DNA of 64,000 nucleotides from Sandaracinus amylolyticus (GTDB lineage: Bacteria; Myxococcota_A; Polyangia; Polyangiales; Sandaracinaceae). A program made the position numbers and the translations under genes. The notes under the pieces are model-generated. The model had not been told where the DNA came from and made no database searches. It saw nothing but the letters and a program-made list of their open reading frames with translations. Numbering within the stretch: the stretch's first letter is position 1; each line of letters begins with the position of its first letter. Shown here in pieces: positions 33,510 through 42,686 of this stretch. The stretch covers positions 9,176,001 to 9,240,000 of the forward strand of contig NZ_CP011125.1 of the NCBI RefSeq assembly GCF_000737325.1. The letters run 5' to 3'.

Positions 33510-34403
33510 TCAGGGCGCGTCGCGGCGGTTGCCGCAGGTGTCGACGCTCGGATCATCATCGCACGTCGGCGCGACGCACGTGGGCTCTCCGGCGCAGCCG
33601 GCGCCGCCGCACTGGTCGCAGCAGATCGTCCCGCCGCCGCACCGCGCGCGCTCGTGGCAGCGCTCGCCGGGGTTGCGCTCGAAGCAGCGCGTGCCGTCGA
33701 CGCAGCCGCGCAGCGAGTCGAACACCTGGGTCACGCCCGGGCAGTGGCACGCGAGCGCGGCGCACGCGAGCTCGGACTGCTCGCCGCACTGCGAGTGCAC
33801 GCAGAAGGGGCCCCACTCGCCGCCGGTCTCGGCGCAGAGCACGTCGGGCGGAAGCGGATCGACCTCGGGACAGCCCGCGATCACGCAGCCGACGCCGGGC
33901 TCGAAGCGCCGCTCGTCACCGCAGTCGCACACCGGCATGCCGCGGATGCACACCTCGGGCGGCGGGAACCCGCACTCGAAGTGCCCGCACTCCTCGGCCC
34001 ACCACAGCCACTCGCCGCCCGTCGACTCGCACAGCGCGGCATCGCACGCCGCGTGCGCGGCCTGGCACTCGCCCTGCGAACGGAAGCCGCGATCGCAGTC
34101 GGCGCCCTCACAGGTGCCGCAGTCGATCGCGAAGCACGAGTCGCCGTTCCAGTGCCAGGTCGGCAGCCCGTCGCACACGATGTCGACGCACAGCGCCTGG
34201 CGCGCGTCGGCGGGATCACACGAGACGCGCGCACCGCCGTCGAGGACCAGCGAGGCGTCGGGACCGACCTGCGCGTCGTGCAGGAGGATCGCCGCGTCGA
34301 CGGGCCCTCCATCTCGCTCGGTCGCCCCTCGCCCGTGCGAGTCCGCGCAGCCGACCAGACCGAACGCAACGAGGTGTGCCAGAGCGAGACGCGAGAAGCG
34401 CAT
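33510..34403 (-). CDS. Cys-rich lipoprotein
   Basis: A 297-residue lipoprotein with signal MRFSRLALAHLVAFGLVGCAD. The mature part carries a very high number of Cys in pairs with small loops (CDGLPTWHWNGDSC, CGTCEGADC, ECGHFECGF, CDCGDERRF, CHCPG, CGGGTICCDQCGGAGC), implying many disulphides in a secreted or surface protein. Repeats of the pattern AxCxxTGGEW occur twice (ESTGGEWLWW, AETGGEWGPF). No domain name is assigned. The ATG at 34403 with GGAGG 8 nt upstream is preferred over the ATG two codons earlier. Confidence 0.75.
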   Translation of the reverse strand: MRFSRLALAHLVAFGLVGCADSHGRGATERDGGPVDAAILLHDAQVGPDASLVLDGGARVSCDPADARQALCVDIVCDGLPTWHWNGDSCFAIDCGTCEGADCDRGFRSQGECQAAHAACDAALCESTGGEWLWWAEECGHFECGFPPPEVCIRGMPVCDCGDERRFEPGVGCVIAGCPEVDPLPPDVLCAETGGEWGPFCVHSQCGEQSELACAALACHCPGVTQVFDSLRGCVDGTRCFERNPGERCHERARCGGGTICCDQCGGAGCAGEPTCVAPTCDDDPSVDTCGNRRDAP

Positions 34404-34435
34404 GACCATCGCCTCCAGCACTCCGAGTGCCACCG

Positions 34436-34915
34436 CTACACGGTGCCGAGCCGCGGATCTTTCGGACCCTCGACCACCTGCACCTCGACGCCGTGCGTCT
34501 TGAGGTACTGCACGCCGTTCTCGCCCGCGTAGCCGCCCTCGACGATCAGCACGCGCGTGATGCCCGCGTGGTGGATCATCTTCGCGCACATCAGGCACGG
34601 CTCGCCCGTCACGATCAGCCACGCGCCGCGGCACGCGACGCCGCTCGCCGCCGCGTTGCACACGACGTTCATCTCCGCGTGATGGCAGCCGACCTCCATC
34701 CGCGTGCCCGACTTCACCTGCAGGGTGTCGCGCAGGCACTCGGTGCCGCCGCAGAGCTCTCCGCCGCCGCGCGGACCGCCGTTGTAGCCGTCCATCAAGA
34801 CGACGTTGCGCTCGGGGTCGAGGAGCAGCGCGCCGAACTTGCGGCGCGGACAGTTGCTCGCGTTCGCCAGCGCGAGGCACTGCTCGATGCGGATCCGGAT
34901 GTGCTTGTCCTTCAT
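34436..34915 (-). CDS. deoxycytidylate deaminase-family protein
   Basis: A 159-residue zinc-dependent deaminase of the dCMP/ComEB type, which would convert dCMP to dUMP. Zinc ligands and the proton shuttle are visible: His79 and Glu81 in GCHHAEMNVV, and Cys107/Cys110 in TGEPCLMCAKM. The N-terminal NCPRRKFGALLLD and DGYNGGPRG match the family, and LIVEGGYAGENGVQYL follows the typical C-terminal pattern. It lies 32 nt upstream of the Cys-rich lipoprotein gene. The starting ATG gives the usual family length. Confidence 0.92.
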   Translation of the reverse strand: MKDKHIRIRIEQCLALANASNCPRRKFGALLLDPERNVVLMDGYNGGPRGGGELCGGTECLRDTLQVKSGTRMEVGCHHAEMNVVCNAAASGVACRGAWLIVTGEPCLMCAKMIHHAGITRVLIVEGGYAGENGVQYLKTHGVEVQVVEGPKDPRLGTV

Positions 34916-35058
34916 CGCTCTCCCGGCGCCGGCACATTAGGGCGCGGTCTCGAACAAGTCGATCGCGGAAAGCGCGGGATGCAGTGGGGCGCCGGCCCGA
35001 ATCGGACGTGAGGTCGATCATTGGAGCGAGGACTGGGGCGCCAGCATCCTGCGCGGCC

Positions 35059-36306
35059 ATGCGCCGGCCGGTCTCGATTCTCCTCCTCGTGCTCGCAGGC
35101 TGCTCCACCGGCACGGACGAACCACCCGCGGTGGTCGACGGAGGCGGCACCCAGACGCCCGACGCGCGCACAACGACCATCGACGCTGGGCCCGCGGGCA
35201 CGTGCGACGAGCGCCTCGTGCCCCTCGTCTACAACGGGACGCGCGAGCCCACGGCGATGCCGCTGACGCCGGGGCAGATCCTCGCGATCGGCTCGTGGGA
35301 CGGCTGCAGCGGCACGTTCATCACCGACGAATGGGTGCTCACCGCGAGGCACTGCGGGATCCGCGTGGGGGGCTCGTTCTGCGTCGGCGCCGATCCGCGC
35401 AACCCGAACGTGTGCTTCACCGCGGCGCAGGTGCAGAACCACCCGAGCCAGGACATGACGCTGGTGCGCATGGACGCGGCCGCGTCGTCGCGCATCGCCG
35501 AGCTCGAGCCGATCGCGATCAACACGACGATGCTCGACGACACGTGGCTCGGACGCACCGCGGAGGCCGCGGGCTACGGCCAGCAGGAGGACGGATCGAG
35601 CGGCGAGCGCGAGTTCACGGCGGAGCCGATCGTCGCGTTCGAGAGCCCGCAGTTCCTGGTGATCGACGGGATGGGCGAGCGAGGCGTCTGCTTCGGCGAC
35701 TCGGGCGGTCCGGTGATGATCGTCGCGGACGACGGCAGCGTGCGCGTCGCGGGCGATCTCAGCTACGGCGATCCCAACTGCCTCGGACAGGACCGCTACT
35801 CGCGCACGGATCTCGCGGTCGAGTGGATCGAGTCGTTCACCGGGCCGACGAACGGCAGCACCGACTGCGCGACGCTCGGGAGCGAGGGGCGCTGCGTCGG
35901 CGAGACCGCCGTGTGGTGCGACGGCGAGACGCCTCGGAGCGAGCGCTGCGAGACGTGCGGCTGGGACGCCGCGGCCGAAGGTTATCGCTGCATCACCGCC
36001 GCCGATCCGTGCGAGGGCCTCGACGAGGCGGGCGCGTGCGCAGGCGTCGTCGCGCGATGGTGCGATCGCGGCGTGGTGCGCGAGCGCGACTGCGCCGCGT
36101 GCGACGACGGAACGTGCGGCCGCGTCGACGGTCGCGTGGGCTGCGTGGACGACCCCTGCGGCGGCGTCGACTACCTCGGCCGCTGCGACGGAGACGTCGC
36201 GGTGTGGTGCCACGAGGGCACGATGCTCCGCACGCGCGACTGCGCGGCGGAGGGCCTGCGCTGCGAGTACGTGAACGACCGCGTCGGCTACTTCTGCGCG
36301 CGCTGA
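35059..36306 (+). CDS. trypsin-like serine protease lipoprotein with Cys-rich tail
   Basis: A 415-residue protein with lipoprotein signal MRRPVSILLLVLAGCST (Cys15). The protease domain (about residues 50-270) has a full triad: VLTARHC (His), SQDMTLVRM (Asp) and GVCFGDSGGPV (Ser). Behind it are three Cys-rich repeats of about 45 residues, each built as CVGETAVWCDG, CAGVVARWCDRG and CDGDVAVWCHEG followed by a Cys pair. These may bind to polymers or prey surfaces. It is presumably exported and cell-surface bound. The last 19 nt overlap the convergent gene. Confidence 0.93.
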   Translation: MRRPVSILLLVLAGCSTGTDEPPAVVDGGGTQTPDARTTTIDAGPAGTCDERLVPLVYNGTREPTAMPLTPGQILAIGSWDGCSGTFITDEWVLTARHCGIRVGGSFCVGADPRNPNVCFTAAQVQNHPSQDMTLVRMDAAASSRIAELEPIAINTTMLDDTWLGRTAEAAGYGQQEDGSSGEREFTAEPIVAFESPQFLVIDGMGERGVCFGDSGGPVMIVADDGSVRVAGDLSYGDPNCLGQDRYSRTDLAVEWIESFTGPTNGSTDCATLGSEGRCVGETAVWCDGETPRSERCETCGWDAAAEGYRCITAADPCEGLDEAGACAGVVARWCDRGVVRERDCAACDDGTCGRVDGRVGCVDDPCGGVDYLGRCDGDVAVWCHEGTMLRTRDCAAEGLRCEYVNDRVGYFCAR

Positions 36307-37235
36307 CTCCGCTCGGCGCGCGCGCCCTGCGCCGCGAGGTGCGCGATCCAGCGGTTCGCGTCGGCGATGCTCGCGGCGTCGCCGACGCGCGCGGGCGTCG
36401 ACTCCACCAAGCGCTTCGCGTCCGCGAGCCCGAGCCCGGTGATCTCGCGGATCGCCTTGATCACCGCGATCTTGTTCGCGCCGGTCCACGTGAGCGTGAC
36501 CTCGACGCCCTGCCCCGGAGGCGCGTGCAGGAATTGCGGGAGCGCGCCCGGCACCGGCGCGCCGCGCACGTCGATCGCGTGCGGCGCGTCGAGCCCGGTG
36601 ATCTCCGCGCGACGCACCGCGTACGCCATCGGCACCTTCGAGTACGACGCGAGCGCGATCGAGCCGTGCCGGTACGTCGCGTCGCGCAGCGCGATCACCG
36701 AACGACCGTTCAAGAACATCGAGAGCCGGTCGCCCTCGGCGCGGACGCGCAGCTCGTTGAGCGCGCCGGGCTCGCGACGCACGGCGTCGGACGCCGCCCA
36801 CGGCACGAGCACGCGCGGCTCGGTGCCGGTGACGAGCTGCAGCGAGAACGTGCCGATCGTCGAGAGGTGCGCGGCGTAGTGACCGCTCGCGCCCTTGCGG
36901 AGCATCAGCGTCACGCGCGACGTCTCGAGATCGCCCCAGAGCAGGCGCAGCGCGATCGTCGCCTCGAAGTCGTCGAACGTGCCGTGCGACTCGAGCGACG
37001 TGAAGTACGTGTCCTCGCGCGGCTCGGTCTGGACCAGCAGCTCGTCACCCTGCTCGCGCGTGCGTGACTCGTAGACGCGCCAGCCGGCGCGCGGCGCGAG
37101 CGACGCGAGCACGTTCCGCGGTGCGAACGGGCTCGGCTGCGCGACGCGGCAGTACGCGCAGCGGACGATCGTGCCTTCGACGTGCGCGGGATCGAGCGGC
37201 GCGCTGCACGCCGCGCAGAGGAACGCCTTGCTCAT
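36288..37235 (-). CDS. zinc-ribbon / beta-sandwich / L7-L12-like fusion protein
   Basis: A 315-residue protein with three parts. Residues 1-30 form a zinc ribbon (CAACSAPL, CAYC). Residues about 50-225 form a concanavalin-like beta-sandwich of the DUF1080 kind, seen in FDDFEATIALRLLWG, YAAHLSTIGTFSLQL and LNELRVRAEGDRLSMFLNGRSV. Residues about 250-310 match the C-terminal domain of ribosomal protein L7/L12: TWTGANKIAVIKAIREITG, then GLADAKRLVESTPARV. That domain recruits translation GTPases in the ribosome, and a ribosomal role is not implied here. Its ATG overlaps the upstream hydrolase stop by 4 nt. Confidence 0.75.
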   Translation of the reverse strand: MSKAFLCAACSAPLDPAHVEGTIVRCAYCRVAQPSPFAPRNVLASLAPRAGWRVYESRTREQGDELLVQTEPREDTYFTSLESHGTFDDFEATIALRLLWGDLETSRVTLMLRKGASGHYAAHLSTIGTFSLQLVTGTEPRVLVPWAASDAVRREPGALNELRVRAEGDRLSMFLNGRSVIALRDATYRHGSIALASYSKVPMAYAVRRAEITGLDAPHAIDVRGAPVPGALPQFLHAPPGQGVEVTLTWTGANKIAVIKAIREITGLGLADAKRLVESTPARVGDAASIADANRWIAHLAAQGARAERSQRAQK

Positions 37236-39121
37236 CGCGAGAAGTCGCAGCTCCCGCCTGCGCAGCCCGCGGGCACCTCGACGCTCGCCTCGCCGGCCCA
37301 CGCGGACTGCACGAAGCCCATGATCTGCTCGCGCGCGGCGTCGGCGGCGGGCCCTTCCTCGGCGGCGAAGCCGTGGATGTCGAGCGCGTCGGTGCTCGCG
37401 ACGCGGTACTGCGTGATCGCGCTCGCGCCCGCGATCGTCGTCGCGCCCTGCAGGCCCGCGATCGGCACGATCGGCGCGCCGATCATCGTCGCCTCGAGCA
37501 CGCGGGCCGCCATCTCGCTCCCCGGGTTCGGCAGCACCGGGTCGCCGATGCTCTCCTGCAGCAGCGCGACGATCGGGTGCGGGCCCCGGATCTCGTCGAC
37601 CCACGACGCGCCGTCGCACTCGTCGAGCTGCGTCTGCGCGATCGCGACGACCAGCGGCACGTGGAGCTCGCCGCCGTTCGCGATCGAGATCAGCCCGCGG
37701 ATGTACCCGAACTGCAGCGCGTCGCGCACCCACGTGGCCCAGCCGGCGCCGCCGACGTTGAGCACCGCGTGCTGCACGTCGGAGTTCGCGGCGGTGAACA
37801 CGAGGCCCATCGTGCCGCCCAGCGATCCACCGACCCAGATGGGCACCGAGTCGTCGGGACGACGTCCGACGTGCGGGTTCGGCATGCCTCCGAGCTGCTC
37901 GGCGGAGAGCGCGTCACCGAGGATCGTGCTCGCCGCGCGACGGATCGCCGATGCGTCCGCGACCGCTTGCACGAGGCCCGCCGCCGCTGCGCTCGAGCCC
38001 TGCGCCATCTGCGCGAGATCGAGGAACGTGTCGATCACGGTCGTGTCGGTCCAGCGGTAGAACTCGATGCCGATCTTGGCGGCCCCGGCTTCGGCGATCG
38101 CGTCGTCGAAATTCCCGTCGCGCACGTTGCCGCCGGTGCCGTGCCCGTACATCAGCATGCGGTAGTCGCCCTCGCCGCGCGGGATCACGATGCGGAACGG
38201 CGCGTCCCGGGTGCCCATCGCGACCGGTGCGCCGTCGTCGTCGGCGGCCAGCCCGGTGTCGGTCAGGAAGCTCGGCAGCCCGACGAGCCGTCCCATCACC
38301 ACGCTCGCGACCGGACCTTCGTCGCGATGCTCGACCTCGTCGATCGCGACCTCGACCTCGCCGGCGTCCACCGCGGCGATCGCGGCCTCGCGCATCGCGC
38401 GCAGACGGCGCAGGGGATCCTCGGCGGAGCGCGTCGTGAAGTCCCACGTGCGCAGCACGCGCTCGGGATCGATCCCGGCCTCCGCGATCACCGCGCGCGT
38501 CGGCGCGTGATAGCCGGCGAGGTCCGCTTCGTCCTCGGTGTGCGCCGGCTCGAGCGCGAGCGCGACGCGCACGACGCGGTCCTGCTCGATCGCGGCGCCG
38601 CTGTCGTCGCGCAGGCCGTCGGTGATCACGACGACGTAGTCGGTCGCGGCGTCGAGCGGCGCGAGCGGATGCGCGATCACGAGCGACGACGTGCTCGTCT
38701 CGGGCAGGAACGTCTCGATGCGCAGCGGCACCTCGGTCGCGTCCGACGCCGCGAGGAGGTGCACCTCGCCCTCGGTGGTCGCCGGATCGACGTGCAGGGG
38801 GAAGCCCGCGACGAGCGTGCTGACGCGCGAGAACCCATCGGCCCGGGTGAGCACGCTGCCGTCGTCGCGCGGGTTCAGCTGCGACATGTCGACCGCGAGG
38901 CGCAGCCCGGTCTCGGTGCTCGGATCGGCGACCGTGAACGCGTTGCTCGGCCACGGCATCAGGCAGTGCGTCGCGTCGAGCTCGTCGCACGTGCGCGAGA
39001 GCGGCGTGCGATCGCCGAGCGCGCGATCGGGCGAGGTGAAGATCGGTGGCTCGCTCTCGCACGCAGCGAGCAACGCCATCGAGGTGGAGAAGAAGAGAGG
39101 CGAAAGAGCGAAACGACGCAT
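37232..39121 (-). CDS. alpha/beta hydrolase-fold lipoprotein
   Basis: A 629-residue secreted protein with signal MRRFALSPLFFSTSMALLAAC. The N-terminal half (to about residue 300) resembles bacterial Ig-like or lipase-prefix domains, with PMPWPSNAFTV-like CLMPWPSNAF near residue 53, a motif seen in extracellular esterase-type lipoproteins. The hydrolase part has MLMYGHGTGGNV (oxyanion region) and the nucleophile elbow PIWVGGSLGGTMG (Ser). A later Asp/His pair is less certain. It probably acts on esters or lipids outside the cell. A 4-nt overlap joins it to the downstream fusion-protein gene. Confidence 0.8.
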   Translation of the reverse strand: MRRFALSPLFFSTSMALLAACESEPPIFTSPDRALGDRTPLSRTCDELDATHCLMPWPSNAFTVADPSTETGLRLAVDMSQLNPRDDGSVLTRADGFSRVSTLVAGFPLHVDPATTEGEVHLLAASDATEVPLRIETFLPETSTSSLVIAHPLAPLDAATDYVVVITDGLRDDSGAAIEQDRVVRVALALEPAHTEDEADLAGYHAPTRAVIAEAGIDPERVLRTWDFTTRSAEDPLRRLRAMREAAIAAVDAGEVEVAIDEVEHRDEGPVASVVMGRLVGLPSFLTDTGLAADDDGAPVAMGTRDAPFRIVIPRGEGDYRMLMYGHGTGGNVRDGNFDDAIAEAGAAKIGIEFYRWTDTTVIDTFLDLAQMAQGSSAAAAGLVQAVADASAIRRAASTILGDALSAEQLGGMPNPHVGRRPDDSVPIWVGGSLGGTMGLVFTAANSDVQHAVLNVGGAGWATWVRDALQFGYIRGLISIANGGELHVPLVVAIAQTQLDECDGASWVDEIRGPHPIVALLQESIGDPVLPNPGSEMAARVLEATMIGAPIVPIAGLQGATTIAGASAITQYRVASTDALDIHGFAAEEGPAADAAREQIMGFVQSAWAGEASVEVPAGCAGGSCDFSR

Positions 39122-39391
39122 CGCGCAGCGAGGATCACCGCAGCACGACGGGGCCGTAAAGAGCCGCTCGTTCCACTCGGTGCGCGAGCACACCTCGTCC
39201 GCCATCGCGCACGAATCGGCCGATGCGGCCATAGGCGCACGCCACGACGGGCGCTCGCGCGACTCGCCCGCCGGTGCGCCCGCAGTGGAGGTGCGGGCAC
39301 CACACGCGCGCGTGATCGCGCCACGATCGTACGTCGCCGATGCGCGTCCCGTCGCGTAGGCTGCCCCATCCGGTGGATGGAGGAAGCGCGA

Positions 39392-41596
39392 ATGGGGATG
39401 CCGCCGATCGGTCGACGAAGGTTCCTGAAGACGGTGGTGGTGAGCGCGGGCGCGGTGACGCTCGCAGGTTCGCTCTCGGGATGTGGTGACGACGGCGGAG
39501 GCGACGGCGATCCCTCGGGGACGTTCCCACAGTCGGTCGCGTCGGGAGACCCGCGCACCGACTCGATCGTGCTGTGGACGCGCCTGGATCGCGCGGGCGA
39601 GACCGTCGACACGACCGTCACGCTCGAGCTCGCGCTCGACGAGGCGTTCTCGATGCGGGTCGAGCTCTCGAGCCCCGAGATCCCCGTGGAGGCCGCGCAC
39701 GACCACTGCGTGCGCGTGAAGGTCGACGGGCTCGAGGCCGGCACTCGCTACTACTACCGCTTCGTGTACGAGAGCGTTCGCTCGCGCGTCGGTCGCTTCA
39801 AGACCGCGCCGGCGCGCGACGCCGACGTGCCGGTGCGCTTCGCGATCGTGAGCTGCCAGGACTACGTCGGTCGCTTCTACAACTCGTATCTCCCGCTGCT
39901 CGACGCGGAGAACGACGAGCTCGACTTCGTCGTGCACCTCGGCGACTACATCTACGAGACGACCGGCGATCCGAGCTTCATGAGCGCGTCGGACGAGCGC
40001 GCGGTCGAGTTCACCGACACCGAGGGCGCGATCGCGCTCGAGGAGGACGGCGAGACGTTCTACGCCGCGCGCTCGCTCTCGAACTACCGCGAGCTCTACA
40101 AGACGTACCGCAGCGATCCGATCCTGCAGCGCGTGCACGAGCGCTTCCCGTTCATCGTCACGTGGGACGACCACGAGTTCGCCGACGACTCGTGGCAGGA
40201 CGTCGCGACGCGCAGCGGCGGGCGCGAGGACGAGCGCGATCCCGATCATCGCCGCAACGCCGAGCAGGTGTTCCTCGAGTTCCACCCGATCGCGCGCGAC
40301 ATCGCGGGCGAGGACGCGGCGGGCTCGCTCGTGGGCAGCGCGACCGAGAGCCTGTTCCCCGAGAACCGCATCTACCGCGACCTGCGCTTCGGGCGTCACC
40401 TGCACCTCGTCGTCGGCGACTACCGCAGCTATCGCCCCGATCATCCGATCGCCGAGAGCGCGTGGCCGGGCACGGTCGTGATGACCGAGGCGCAGGTGCG
40501 CGCGGTGCTCACGACGCGCGAGACCGAGGGCCGCCTGCCCGAGGGCCAGACCGCGGACGTCGCGTTCGAGATGGGCGGCTATCGCCCGTACGTCGATCTC
40601 GCCGACGCGGCATACGCGGACTACAAGACCGCGCTGCAGACCGCGCTGACCGGCGCGTACACGGCCGGCGGCGCGCCCGCCGAGCGCGCCGCGACGCTCG
40701 CGACGGAAGCGACCGCGGGCGCCGCGGATGCCGCGGTCGTGAACGCGACGCTGACGGCCGCGGGCGTCGCGCTCCCGCCGATCGAGATCACCGACGAGCT
40801 CCCGCGCGGGCTCTCGTACGCCTCGCTGGGCAAGAGCGGTCTCTTCGGATCGATCGGCGCGCGCTATCTCGTGGTCGCGCGTCACTACGATCTCTGGGCC
40901 GAGCACCGCGCGCCGAGCGCGCCGCATCCGCTCGGCGAGGCGCAGCTCGGGTTCATGCGCGAGGCGATCGACGCGAACGACGACGCGACGTGGACCGTGC
41001 TCGGATCGAGCGTGTCGTTCTCGCCGCTGATCCTCGACGTGACGCCCTTCGCCGCGCAGCTGCCCGAGGGCTTCCCCGCCGAGCAGTTCTATCTGAACGT
41101 CGATCACTGGGACGGCTTCCCGCTCGAGAAGGAAGCGCTGCTGCGCGACGTGCTGCGGCCGCGCAACGCGCTGGTGATCTCGGGGGACATCCACTCGGCG
41201 TTCGTCACCGATCACGACGGCGAAGGTGGACGGGCGATCGAGCTCACGACCCCGGGCATCAGCAGCGGGAACTTCCGCGAGCTGCTCTATGGGAGCGCGC
41301 AGCAGCTCCCGAGCCTCGCCGGCAGTCCCGTCGTCGAGAGCGTGCTGACCCTGCTCGACTCGCTGATGATGACCGCGCGGCCGCAGCTCAAGCACTCGCG
41401 CACCGACGTGAACGGGCTGATCGTCGCGCAGCTCGACGCGACGGGGCTCGAAGCGACGCTGATGCAGCTGCCGCCCGAGGTCGTGCGCGAGAGCTTCTAC
41501 GAGCGCGCCGAAGAGCTCGCGCCGCGGTGGCAGATCGTGCGTTATCGCGTCGCGCGCACCGCGGAAGGCAACGGCCCGATCGAGATGGTGAGCTGA
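39392..41596 (+). CDS. PhoD-family alkaline phosphatase, Tat-exported
   Basis: A 734-residue phosphatase of the PhoD type. The Tat signal shows RRRFLK and SGCG, so the protein is probably folded before export and lipidated. The metallophosphatase core includes FAIVSCQDY, DFVVHLGDYIYE (metal-binding Asp), IVTWDDHEFADDSW and VISGDIHSAFV. The N-terminal beta domain is typical of the family (QSVASGDPRTDSIVLWTRL). A long insertion (about residues 390-500, rich in Ala and Thr) lies before the C-terminal part. Function: release of phosphate from phosphodiesters or monoesters. AGGAAG before ATG 39392 decides the start over ATG 39377. Confidence 0.93.
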   Translation: MGMPPIGRRRFLKTVVVSAGAVTLAGSLSGCGDDGGGDGDPSGTFPQSVASGDPRTDSIVLWTRLDRAGETVDTTVTLELALDEAFSMRVELSSPEIPVEAAHDHCVRVKVDGLEAGTRYYYRFVYESVRSRVGRFKTAPARDADVPVRFAIVSCQDYVGRFYNSYLPLLDAENDELDFVVHLGDYIYETTGDPSFMSASDERAVEFTDTEGAIALEEDGETFYAARSLSNYRELYKTYRSDPILQRVHERFPFIVTWDDHEFADDSWQDVATRSGGREDERDPDHRRNAEQVFLEFHPIARDIAGEDAAGSLVGSATESLFPENRIYRDLRFGRHLHLVVGDYRSYRPDHPIAESAWPGTVVMTEAQVRAVLTTRETEGRLPEGQTADVAFEMGGYRPYVDLADAAYADYKTALQTALTGAYTAGGAPAERAATLATEATAGAADAAVVNATLTAAGVALPPIEITDELPRGLSYASLGKSGLFGSIGARYLVVARHYDLWAEHRAPSAPHPLGEAQLGFMREAIDANDDATWTVLGSSVSFSPLILDVTPFAAQLPEGFPAEQFYLNVDHWDGFPLEKEALLRDVLRPRNALVISGDIHSAFVTDHDGEGGRAIELTTPGISSGNFRELLYGSAQQLPSLAGSPVVESVLTLLDSLMMTARPQLKHSRTDVNGLIVAQLDATGLEATLMQLPPEVVRESFYERAEELAPRWQIVRYRVARTAEGNGPIEMVS

Positions 41597-41604
41597 GCGC
41601 TCGA

Positions 41605-41638
41605 GCGCGAGCGCGGGTCGATACGCCCGCGCTCGCGC
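41605..41638. terminator. 13-bp hairpin between convergent genes
   Basis: Arms 41605-41617 and 41626-41638 are perfectly complementary (13 bp) around an 8-nt loop, directly after the PhoD stop and 5 nt before the minus-strand stop at 41644. Probably a bidirectional terminator. Confidence 0.65.
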
Positions 41639-41643
41639 GTCGC

Positions 41644-42513
41644 TCACTCGAACGCGCGCGCGATGTCGCGCGCATCGTCTTTGCGGGTCCGCTCCGCGTA
41701 GAAGACGCTCTCGAGCGTCGTGTCGAACGAGAGCAGCATCAGCGACGTGACGTACGGCACGAACGCGTAGAGCGTCACGAGCAGCGTCGCGACGCCGCCT
41801 CGCATCCCTGCCGCGGCCACGAGGAGGAGCGGCGCGTTGGTGCTGCCGTAGATCACGACCGCGATCACCGCCCAGAGCACACGCGCGAGCGCCATCGAGC
41901 CGCGGTGGCCGCGCAGGAGCTCGACGCTGCGCGAGAGCGCGGCGACCGCGCCGCCGCGCTCGTGGAACGCGACCGGCCCCGACACGCCGAGGAACGTGCG
42001 CACCCCGATCATCCCGGCGAGCCCGGCCGCGTACGCCGCGAGCATCGCGAGCGCGATGCGCACGGCCGGGTCCATCCACCCCTCGGCCACCCACTCCAGC
42101 AGCACGAGCACGGCGCTCGCCGGCACGATCGCGACGGCCGCATCCACGACCACGCGCGCGAGCATCGCCGACGCGATCACCTCGATGCGCGCGAACCCCG
42201 CGTTGAACGCGTCGCTCGAGGAGATCGGCGCGCCCGCGCGCTCGCCCGCCACGATCGCGAGCGTCGCGCCCTGATGGATCGAGAAGATCGCGACCGTCGC
42301 GATCGCGAACACCGGCAGCACGATCGCGATCCCGATCGACGACCCACTGCCGCTGAGCAGCATCGCGGGCATGTAGACCACGATCGTCACGCAGCAGAGC
42401 ACGAGCAGCGCGAGGACCACGAAGCCGACGTTCCAGCGCAGGTGCGCGAAGAAGCTCCGGCGGAACGAGGCCAATGTCGCGCGCAAGACGTCGGCGGCGG
42501 AGATTGGTCGCAT
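41644..42513 (-). CDS. polytopic membrane protein, unknown
   Basis: A 289-residue protein with about six predicted helices: LRWNVGFVVLALLVLCCVTIV, IGIAIVLPVFAIATVAIFSI, AIVPASAVLVLLEWV, RIALAMLAAYAAGLAGMIGV, ALARVLWAVIAVVIYGS and GGVATLLVTLYAFVPYVTSLM. The arrangement resembles the membrane domain found in some glycerophosphodiester phosphodiesterases, but no catalytic part is present. The ATG at 42513 is used; a GTG lies one codon upstream. It is divergent from the four-gene V4R unit, with 173 bp between. Confidence 0.7.
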   Translation of the reverse strand: MRPISAADVLRATLASFRRSFFAHLRWNVGFVVLALLVLCCVTIVVYMPAMLLSGSGSSIGIAIVLPVFAIATVAIFSIHQGATLAIVAGERAGAPISSSDAFNAGFARIEVIASAMLARVVVDAAVAIVPASAVLVLLEWVAEGWMDPAVRIALAMLAAYAAGLAGMIGVRTFLGVSGPVAFHERGGAVAALSRSVELLRGHRGSMALARVLWAVIAVVIYGSTNAPLLLVAAAGMRGGVATLLVTLYAFVPYVTSLMLLSFDTTLESVFYAERTRKDDARDIARAFE

Positions 42514-42647
42514 CACGCGAAGCTCTCACGACCGTGCCCGCGCGTCGACGGCGACAACTGCGCGCAGTCATTCGTGAAATACGGGTATGGCGGCGCGGGT
42601 GCGCGAAGGTGGACGTGCCGGTCAGGAAACAGTCCGGAAAGAATCGA

Positions 42648-42677
42648 TTGACGGTCTAGGACTGAACTATCGATACT
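42648..42677 (+). promoter_or_regulatory. sigma70-like promoter of the four-gene unit
   Basis: TTGACG (42648-42653) and GATACT (42672-42677) are separated by 18 bp, a good vegetative promoter in otherwise very GC-rich DNA. The expected start of transcription, about 42684, lies only about 3 nt before the ATG at 42687, which implies a nearly leaderless mRNA. Confidence 0.55.
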
Positions 42678-42686
42678 GATCCACGC

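Noticed and set aside
37232-42571. A 1779-residue minus-strand open frame
   Set aside because: Only its first 629-residue part (39121 to 37232) has protein-like sequence; the rest is antisense to the PhoD gene with repetitive Arg/Ala/Asp translation.
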